Part shown: piece after piece, positions 42,119-47,374 of the stretch | How the letters are laid out: the number at the start of each line of letters is the position of its first letter | Position numbering within the stretch: position 1 is the stretch's first letter | NCBI GenBank assembly: GCA_000257205.1 | Contig: AEZC01000013.1 | Span: forward strand, 1-47,374 | Length of the DNA: 47,374 bases | DNA from: Vibrio ordalii ATCC 33509 | Lineage (GTDB): Bacteria; Pseudomonadota; Gammaproteobacteria; Enterobacterales; Vibrionaceae | Direction of reading: 5' to 3' | Translations under genes and position numbers: made by a program | Notes under the pieces: model-generated | The model's database searches: none | The model's input: the letters and a program-made list of their open reading frames with translations, nothing else | What the model was told of the DNA's origin: nothing

Positions 42119-43609
42119 ATGGAAAATAGCTTTGCTATTACAACCACCTTTATCCTGTATCTTATTTTGATGCTGGCTATTGGTGTGGCAGCGTATCTGC
42201 GAACGAAGAACTCCGCAGATTATTTCTTAGGAGGGCGATCACTGGGCCCTTGGCCTGCGGCTTTATCGGCGGGTGCATCTGATATGAGCGGTTGGTTATT
42301 GCTCGGTTTACCTGGTTACGCGTACGCCGCTGGTATTGAGGCTTTCTGGCTAGCGGGTGGCTTATTATTGGGCACATGGGCTAACTGGTTAGTGAATGCT
42401 AAGCGCTTGCGCACTTATAGCATCACGACAGATTCATTAACATTACCTGAATTTTTATCACGCCGTTTTAATGATAAATCTAAACTGATTCAAACCATTT
42501 CAGCCTTCTTTATTTTGCTGTTCTTCCTCTTTTATACCAGTTCTGGCCTTGTGGCTGGCGGTAAATTATTTGAAACGGTATTTGGTTTAGATTATTCAAC
42601 CGCGGTTATTATTGGCACCATTTGTGTGGTCTCCTACACACTGTTTGGTGGATTTTTAGCCGTTTCTTGGACTGACTTAGTGCAAGGCCTATTAATGGCG
42701 GCCGCATTGATGATCGTTCCTATCGCAGCAATCAACGGCGGAGTGAGTCAACTGGGTCAGGATCTTTCGGCGATTAACCCTAACTTATTGACGTTATGGT
42801 ATGACGCAAAAGGTGAACCGTTAACCGCTATTGCCATCATCTCATTAGTAGCATGGGGGCTTGGTTATTTTGGTCAACCGCATATTTTGGCGCGTTTCAA
42901 AGCTTCTCGCTCAAATAAAGACCTCACCACAGCACGTCGTATTGCGGTCATTTGGACCGGTTTATCCATGGCGGGAGCCTTATTAGTTGGCTTGGTTGGG
43001 CTTGTTTATGTTACCAATACTGGTTCGCTAGAGCTGGCAGATGGTGAAAAAATATTCATGCTGCTAGTGAATGCCATTTTCCATCCAGTCATTGCTGGTA
43101 TTTTGCTTGCGGCTATTCTTGCGGCGATTATGAGTACCGCGGACTCGCAATTATTAGTTTCTTCCTCTGCGTTAGCGGAAGATTTTTACAAGCAAGTTAT
43201 CAAACAAGAAGCTACCTCGGAGGAGATTGTTCGTGTTGGCCGATTTGCAGTGATTCTAATTTCGATCGTGGCGTTAGTGCTGGCTATGACGCCAGATAGT
43301 TCCGTGCTTGGCTTGGTTTCGTATGCATGGGCAGGTTTTGGCGCTGCATTTGGTCCTGCAGTTGTATTGAGCCTTTATTGGTCTCGAATGAACCGTAATG
43401 GCGCACTAGCCGGCATTATTGTTGGTGGCGTTACAATTGTGGTTTGGAAACAACTGTCCGGCGGTTGGTTTGATGTGTATGAAATTGTTCCTGGGATCAT
43501 TCTCTCGACAATTGCGATTCTTGTGGTGAGCTTAGCGACAGATGAACCTGAAGAGAGCGTACAAGCGCAGCACGTGACCTTTAAAAAGCAGCTGGTTGAA
43601 CTAGATTGA
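42119..43609 (+). CDS. putP: PutP, sodium/proline symporter
   Basis: A 496-aa inner-membrane transporter of the SSS family that takes up proline with Na+. About 12-13 hydrophobic helices run the length of the protein. The hallmark stretch ADYFLGGRSLGPWPAALSAG followed by ASDMSGWLLLGLPGYAYAAG (near 35-74) and GYFGQPHILARFKA (near 254-267) are as in E. coli PutP. MSTADSQLLVSSSALAEDFY (near 341-360) is another family motif. I chose the ATG at 42119 (AGAGGACAAAC before it); an in-frame ATG 11 codons upstream would add a charged tail unusual for the family. It lies 68 bases after the PutA C-terminal-domain gene, and the put operon ends with a terminator. Confidence 0.95.
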   Translation: MENSFAITTTFILYLILMLAIGVAAYLRTKNSADYFLGGRSLGPWPAALSAGASDMSGWLLLGLPGYAYAAGIEAFWLAGGLLLGTWANWLVNAKRLRTYSITTDSLTLPEFLSRRFNDKSKLIQTISAFFILLFFLFYTSSGLVAGGKLFETVFGLDYSTAVIIGTICVVSYTLFGGFLAVSWTDLVQGLLMAAALMIVPIAAINGGVSQLGQDLSAINPNLLTLWYDAKGEPLTAIAIISLVAWGLGYFGQPHILARFKASRSNKDLTTARRIAVIWTGLSMAGALLVGLVGLVYVTNTGSLELADGEKIFMLLVNAIFHPVIAGILLAAILAAIMSTADSQLLVSSSALAEDFYKQVIKQEATSEEIVRVGRFAVILISIVALVLAMTPDSSVLGLVSYAWAGFGAAFGPAVVLSLYWSRMNRNGALAGIIVGGVTIVVWKQLSGGWFDVYEIVPGIILSTIAILVVSLATDEPEESVQAQHVTFKKQLVELD

Positions 43610-43633
43610 TATTCATACCGTTGTTCAATAACT

Positions 43634-43657
43634 AGCCCCTTTCTGAGGGGCTTTTTT
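43634..43657 (+). terminator. Terminator of the put operon
   Basis: AGCCCCT (43634-43640) and AGGGGCT (43646-43652) form a perfect 7-bp stem with a 5-nt loop, followed by a run of T to 43657, 24 bases past the putP stop. Confidence 0.93.
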
Positions 43658-43779
43658 GTATAGGTTAGATTGTGTAGTGTGCTTAGCAGAAAATAAGGAG
43701 ATTGGGATGGACGTTTTTTGAAGATAGCTCACGAAACACACACTAAAGTTTGAGAAAAATGAACCTGTAGGAGCAAAAT

Positions 43780-44052
43780 GTGTCAATTATCAATAATGAT
43801 GCAAATTGTAGGGATTATTGGACCATGTCAAAAGCTTATTGCACCTGTTGTCGTAAAGAGACACCGCATAAAGTCGTGATGAAGCGCTGTCAGTCAGAAC
43901 CTTGTTCAACATGGCAAGGTGTTCAAAAGTTTTTTGCGCTCATTATACAAGGTGAACCTCATTACAAAATGGAAAAGCAAGGTTTTTGCCGAGTATGTAA
44001 TCACTCATCAACATTAAGCCACACTGACTTCTCACGCGTCCGCGTTCTCTAA
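43780..44052 (+). CDS. Small cysteine-rich (zinc-ribbon-like) protein
   Basis: A 90-aa basic protein with two cysteine pairs: CTCCRKETPH (near 21-30) and CRVCNHSS (near 69-76), plus single cysteines between. This spacing suggests a small zinc ribbon, but I do not recognise the family. The GTG at 43780 is chosen because AGGAG lies seven bases before it. An ATG at 43825 (MSKAYCTCC) begins right before the first cysteine pair and would give 75 aa, but has no ribosome-binding site. It has no signal peptide or membrane segment. It lies between the put terminator and a chemoreceptor gene; no functional link is implied. Confidence 0.65.
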   Translation: MSIINNDANCRDYWTMSKAYCTCCRKETPHKVVMKRCQSEPCSTWQGVQKFFALIIQGEPHYKMEKQGFCRVCNHSSTLSHTDFSRVRVL

Positions 44053-44269
44053 ATACTTCCAGCACTGCGCTAAGGTTTTTGGCGTAGTGCGCCTCTCGCT
44101 CAAAAGATAATTTTGCTTTTATTCGGCTGACTAAGTTTGATTTAGTGCACATTCACCACCGTTCTATTGCACGAGTGTCAAGTATTGGGAACTTAGGCAA
44201 AGTAATAATCCATAGTTGTAATATTCTCAAGCCCATTACTTTGGTGAACAAGCTTCAAGGAGCATTGCA

Positions 44270-46159
44270 ATGCAATTGAGTTTAAAGAGAAAAATGGTGT
44301 TCTCTGTGGTTGCTGCTATTACATTGACAGCCGCTGCATTGGTTATGGTTGGCTATCAAACCTTTAAAACCGACAGCTGGAGAGCGATTGAGAGTGAAGC
44401 GCGTAATACATTACAGGCTCATGCAAAAGGGATTGGTGACTGGTTTAATGGCAAACAAAAAACGCTGCTAGGATTAAAAAACGAAATCGAACGTAATCCA
44501 CAATTAGACATTGTTCCTCACCTACGCCAAACCTTGGAGTCTGGTGAATTTGGGCTGAGTTATTACGGCAATGAACAGGGCGATATGATCCGCAATGACG
44601 GATCGCGTAACCAAAATGGTTATGATCCCCGTGAGCGTGGTTGGTATAAAGAAGCCAAAGTCGTGGGTAAACCGATCACAACCGCCCCCTACGTCAGCGT
44701 TACCATGCAAACCTTAGTGGTGACATTGGCAGAACCTGTCCGTCAAAATGGCCAACTGATTGGCGTCGCCGCTTCCAATTTAGCTTTGGGTAAATTGATC
44801 AAGGACGTCTTAGCCATTGAGGTTCCTGGGAAGGGCAATGCTATTTTGGTGAATACCAAGGGGCTAATTGTTGCCCATCCCAATCAAGATCTTATTTTAA
44901 AACCTACCCAAGAAATGGCCTCACAACTGACCATTCAAAGCATATCAGAGGCGGCAAATTCTCAATTACCACTCTTTGTTGATATTGATGGTCAGACCAA
45001 AGTATTGATGGCGCAAAGTATTGAACATACTGACTGGCTGTTGGTCATGGTGATGGACAAAACGGTTCTTGAACAGCCACTCAATGACATGCTATTGAAA
45101 CAGAGCTTGATTGGCTTGATGATTTTAGTGATCTTGGCATTAGCGACCTCATGGTTCGTCGCTCGTCAGTTGAATGAGTTGAGTAATATTGCTCAAGCTT
45201 TGTCAGATATCGCCGAAGGTGATGGCGATTTAACCCGTCGTTTAGCCGTTCACAGCGATGATGAAGTCGGTATCTTAGCGGATAAGTTCAATAAATTTGT
45301 CGATCGCATCCATGTCATGGTGCAAAGCGTGCGTGATGTTTCCGTCTCCCTTAACCAAGGAGCGACACAGGCCGCAAGCTCAGCCAGTCAACGTAGTGAA
45401 CGGATTCGTACTCAACAAGATGAAATTACTATGGTTGCAACTGCGGTCACTGAAATGGCGTCTGCGACCGCTGAAATCGCGGGCAATGCCGATAATACCG
45501 CTAAAAATGCCAATGAATCGGTTGAGCTTGGTGCACAAGGCTATCGCCAGATGCAACAAAGCAAACAGTCAATCAATCAGTTAGCACAAGAGCTTAGCAG
45601 TGCTGTGGGTATCATTGGTGAATTAGAAGTGCACGCTAATGAGATTTCAACCATTCTGTCGACCATTCGCTCGATTGCAGAGCAGACAAATTTGTTGGCC
45701 TTGAATGCGGCGATTGAAGCGGCGCGCGCCGGAGAGCAAGGCCGTGGCTTTGCCGTTGTAGCTGATGAAGTCCGAGTGCTTTCTCAGCGTACTCATGCCT
45801 CTACCGAGGAGATCCAGTCTAAAATTTCCGGTTTGCAAAAAGTAACGACCAATGCGGTTTCTGTCATGACGGAAAGCCATAAACTGGTCGAAACAAGTGT
45901 ACAAGATGTGAACCACACAGGAGAAAGCTTACACGCAATCAGCGAAGCCATTCAGATGATCAGTGATATGGCGACACAAATTGCATCAGCAGCAGAAGAA
46001 CAATCTTTGGTGACAGCGGACATTAATGGCAACACCGAATCGGTACGTGAAGTCAGCGACCAACTCGCCAGTGATGCGCAAAATGCAGTGCAACAAGCTC
46101 ATGAAATGCACCGTTTAGCCAATGAGTTAGATAAAGAAATTTCTCGTTTCAAACTGTAA
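44270..46159 (+). CDS. Transmembrane dCache-type chemoreceptor
   Basis: A 629-aa methyl-accepting chemotaxis protein. Transmembrane helix 1 (about 10-31) is followed by a periplasmic sensor of about 245 residues that looks like a double Cache domain ([16 protein letters not shown] [16 protein letters not shown], then [32 protein letters not shown]). Transmembrane helix 2 (about 278-298), HAMP (about 300-352) and the signalling domain follow, with the tip [20 protein letters not shown] near residue 470. DPRERGWY is the family dCache signature, often seen in amino-acid-sensing receptors. The ligand is unknown; proximity to the put genes makes an amino acid plausible but not shown. AAGGAGCATTGC precedes the ATG. 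No C-terminal pentapeptide is present (ends SRFKL). Confidence 0.93.
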   Translation: MQLSLKRKMVFSVVAAITLTAAALVMVGYQTFKTDSWRAIESEARNTLQAHAKGIGDWFNGKQKTLLGLKNEIERNPQLDIVPHLRQTLESGEFGLSYYGNEQGDMIRNDGSRNQNGYDPRERGWYKEAKVVGKPITTAPYVSVTMQTLVVTLAEPVRQNGQLIGVAASNLALGKLIKDVLAIEVPGKGNAILVNTKGLIVAHPNQDLILKPTQEMASQLTIQSISEAANSQLPLFVDIDGQTKVLMAQSIEHTDWLLVMVMDKTVLEQPLNDMLLKQSLIGLMILVILALATSWFVARQLNELSNIAQALSDIAEGDGDLTRRLAVHSDDEVGILADKFNKFVDRIHVMVQSVRDVSVSLNQGATQAASSASQRSERIRTQQDEITMVATAVTEMASATAEIAGNADNTAKNANESVELGAQGYRQMQQSKQSINQLAQELSSAVGIIGELEVHANEISTILSTIRSIAEQTNLLALNAAIEAARAGEQGRGFAVVADEVRVLSQRTHASTEEIQSKISGLQKVTTNAVSVMTESHKLVETSVQDVNHTGESLHAISEAIQMISDMATQIASAAEEQSLVTADINGNTESVREVSDQLASDAQNAVQQAHEMHRLANELDKEISRFKL

Positions 46160-46207
46160 TCATCTCAACATACTCAAAGTAAAGAGGTGATAAATAGATT
46201 ACAACCA

Positions 46208-46237
46208 AGAAAGTGGGTGCTTGCTCACTTTCTTTTC
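46208..46237 (+). terminator. Terminator of the chemoreceptor gene
   Basis: AGAAAGTG (46209-46216) pairs with CACTTTCT around a GC-containing loop, followed by TTTCCTTTTTT. It lies about 50 bases past the stop codon. Confidence 0.75.
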
Positions 46238-46281
46238 CTTTTTTCTCCTCAGTCTTTTTATTCTAACGTTCCCCTATTCTA

Positions 46282-46297
46282 TGTGATTTATATCACA
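46282..46297. promoter_or_regulatory. CRP-like site upstream of the Lrp/AsnC gene
   Basis: TGTGATTTATATCACA is a perfect TGTGA-N6-TCACA palindrome, the CRP (cAMP receptor protein) consensus. It ends 84 bp before the ATG of the regulator at 46382. Confidence 0.75.
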
Positions 46298-46381
46298 ATG
46301 CCTTGTGATGATAGGTTGGTTTAAGGCTGTAAGCCATTATTGTATGCCATATCACTTCTTTTTAGAGCGCCGTGCAAAACC

Positions 46382-46864
46382 ATGAGCCTAGACCGCATTG
46401 ACCAACAGATCTTACGTATTTTGCACAGTAAAGGACGGCTTCCCGTTGTTGAGCTAGCAAAGTTGGTGAATTTAACCACATCGCCTTGTTCTGATCGTGT
46501 TAAACGCTTAGAAAAGGAAGGGTATATCAAAGGCTACCATGCAGAACTGTGCCCAGAAAAGTTAGGTCTGGATGTACAAGTGTTCATTCATATTCGATTG
46601 GATCAAACCAGTTTCTCTATTTTTGAGCGTTTTTCACAAGCAGTGGCGGACATCCCAGAGATTGAAGCATGTTATTCATTGTCCGGTGATTTTGACACCA
46701 TGATCAAAGTGAGAGTGAAAGATATGAAAGCCTACCAAAGTTTTATGTCTGGCAAGTTGGGTACATTGCCGGGAGTGATTCAAACGCGCAGTGAATTTGT
46801 GATTGAAGAACATAAAGCCAGCTTTGGCATTAATCCTGAGCTCATTTCCAAGACGCTGCCTTAG
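46382..46864 (+). CDS. Lrp/AsnC-family transcriptional regulator
   Basis: A 160-aa regulator of the Lrp/AsnC family. The N-terminal helix-turn-helix (MSLDRIDQQILRILHSKGRL, then VVELAKLVNLTTSPCSDRVK, near 21-41) is followed by the RAM ligand-binding domain (about 65-150) containing VFIHIRLDQT, IEACYSLSGDFDTMIKVRV and PGVIQTRSEFV. I chose the ATG at 46382 (MSLDRID is the usual family start) over an in-frame ATG 14 codons upstream. There is no clear ribosome-binding site. A perfect CRP-like site lies upstream. It is followed after 21 bases by an aldehyde dehydrogenase gene, which it may regulate or be co-transcribed with. The effector amino acid is unknown. Confidence 0.93.
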   Translation: MSLDRIDQQILRILHSKGRLPVVELAKLVNLTTSPCSDRVKRLEKEGYIKGYHAELCPEKLGLDVQVFIHIRLDQTSFSIFERFSQAVADIPEIEACYSLSGDFDTMIKVRVKDMKAYQSFMSGKLGTLPGVIQTRSEFVIEEHKASFGINPELISKTLP

Positions 46865-46885
46865 CTGCGAATGAGGTGAAATACG

Positions 46886-47374
46886 GTGCAAGAAACAGAA
46901 CAGCAACAGCCTTTAACTAAAGATGTTACGACACTTTTTACTAGGTTAAAACAGCAGGCAATAGCAGAGCCATATCCAAGCCTTGAGCAAAGACGTATTT
47001 GGTTGCAGCGCTTAAAAACTGCGTTACTCAGTGAACAGGCCGCACTCGTTGAAGCCTTAAATCAGGATTATGGTTATCGGAGTCGCTTTGATAGTACGGT
47101 TTGCGATCTGCTACCAGCCGTTTCACACATCAATTACACGCTTAAAAACCTCAAATCGTGGACAAAATCGCAATCGCGTCATGCCGGTTGGCTATTATTG
47201 CCGTCGACAGTGAGCGTTCACTATCAACCCTTGGGGCTTGTAGGGGTGATTGTGCCTTGGAATTTTCCTATCGTGCTCAGTATGGCTCCATTAGTCACAG
47301 CATTGGCAGCAGGTAATCGCGCTATGGTCAAATTGAGCGAACATACGCCTTGCACCAACCAAGTGTTGATGCGT
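46886..47374 (+). CDS. Aldehyde dehydrogenase (coniferyl-aldehyde-dehydrogenase-like), 3' end outside the window
   Basis: The first 163 codons of a rightward gene with no stop before the window edge. GTG start with GAGGTG eight bases upstream. The product begins VQETEQQQPLTKDVTTLF (V read as Met) and continues QRRIWLQRLKTALLSEQAAL, ALNQDYGYRSRFDSTVCDLL and VHYQPLGLVGVIVPWNFPIV. The N-terminal aldehyde dehydrogenase pattern with LLPSTVSV and VPWNFP is that of the group annotated as coniferyl or long-chain aldehyde dehydrogenases (CalB type). The catalytic cysteine is beyond the edge. It lies 21 bases after the Lrp/AsnC gene, probably in the same transcript. Confidence 0.85.
   Translation, partial: MQETEQQQPLTKDVTTLFTRLKQQAIAEPYPSLEQRRIWLQRLKTALLSEQAALVEALNQDYGYRSRFDSTVCDLLPAVSHINYTLKNLKSWTKSQSRHAGWLLLPSTVSVHYQPLGLVGVIVPWNFPIVLSMAPLVTALAAGNRAMVKLSEHTPCTNQVLMR

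Noticed and set aside
44060..44100. Hairpin CACTGCG/CGTAGTG after the small cysteine-rich gene
   Set aside because: Depends on a wobble pair and a long loop and has no U-tract, so a terminator cannot be supported.
1..47374. tRNA or rRNA genes, insertion sequences, prophage or integron pieces
   Set aside because: None was recognised. Gene content is core-like throughout, and no transposase, integrase or tRNA-like fold was seen by eye; a covariance-model scan could still find small RNAs.

Overview
This window is the replication-origin region of the secondary chromosome (chromosome 2) of a Vibrio. The evidence is an initiator the size of RctB (658 aa), an origin packed with ATGATCA repeats, a ParA2/ParB2 pair, and five copies of the Vibrio chromosome-2 centromere motif parS2 (TTTACANTGTAAA). 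From memory, gene order and content resemble V. cholerae chromosome 2 around its origin (rctB side, parAB side, chemotaxis cluster III, lap genes, put operon). The species cannot be named from sequence alone; a Vibrio fairly close to V. cholerae is the safest statement.

Layout. 1-3.5 kb: a beta-hydroxyacid dehydrogenase, a YebC/YeeN-family protein and three small unknown genes. 3.6-6.8 kb: rctB, transcribed away from the origin, then oriCII. The origin holds an AT-rich unwinding region with ATCA repeats, six phased RctB 12-mers, a perfect DnaA box, and a control region with further RctB sites and a perfect 13-bp inverted repeat. 6.8-9.0 kb: parA2-parB2. 9.1-12.4 kb: an orphan polyamine-binding protein (PotD-like) and tRNA acetyltransferase TmcA, with a pair of parS2 sites at and just past its end. 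12.7-24.4 kb: one co-directional block of chemotaxis genes (STAS, CheY, CheA, two CheW, a soluble PAS receptor, CheR, CheD, CheB, a membrane-anchored receptor) continuing into a partner-switch pair (STAS antagonist and a REC-PP2C-HATPase regulator). 24.6-26.2 kb: a FapA/DUF342 protein. 26.3-32.5 kb: a leftward lapC-lapG-lapD-lapB block for c-di-GMP-controlled adhesin retention and type I secretion, without an adhesin or TolC-like gene in view. 32.8-36.7 kb: pdxH and two paralogous exported coiled-coil/PEGA proteins, one carrying an extra FGE-sulfatase domain. 37.1-43.6 kb: an AraC-type regulator, putA, a separate PutA C-terminal-domain protein, and putP. 43.8-47.4 kb: a small cysteine-rich protein, a dCache chemoreceptor, an Lrp/AsnC regulator behind a perfect CRP-like site, and the start of an aldehyde dehydrogenase that runs off the window.

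How it works together. Replication (RctB/oriCII) and segregation (ParA2/ParB2/parS2) parts lie within a few kb. Further RctB-like sites are scattered 28-34 kb away inside unrelated genes and one promoter region; these are candidate external control sites. The signalling genes form two modules (chemotaxis plus partner switch; c-di-GMP/Lap). The put genes form a catabolic operon, with a predicted AraC-type operator (two 13-bp direct repeats 21 bp apart) directly at the putA -35 element.

The most notable items are the split PutA (C-terminal domain and conserved C-terminal motif as a separate protein), the distal RctB sites including a 16-mer present three times, the inverted RctB site pair in the origin, the EWEEF tether on the soluble receptor, and the paralogous PEGA pair.
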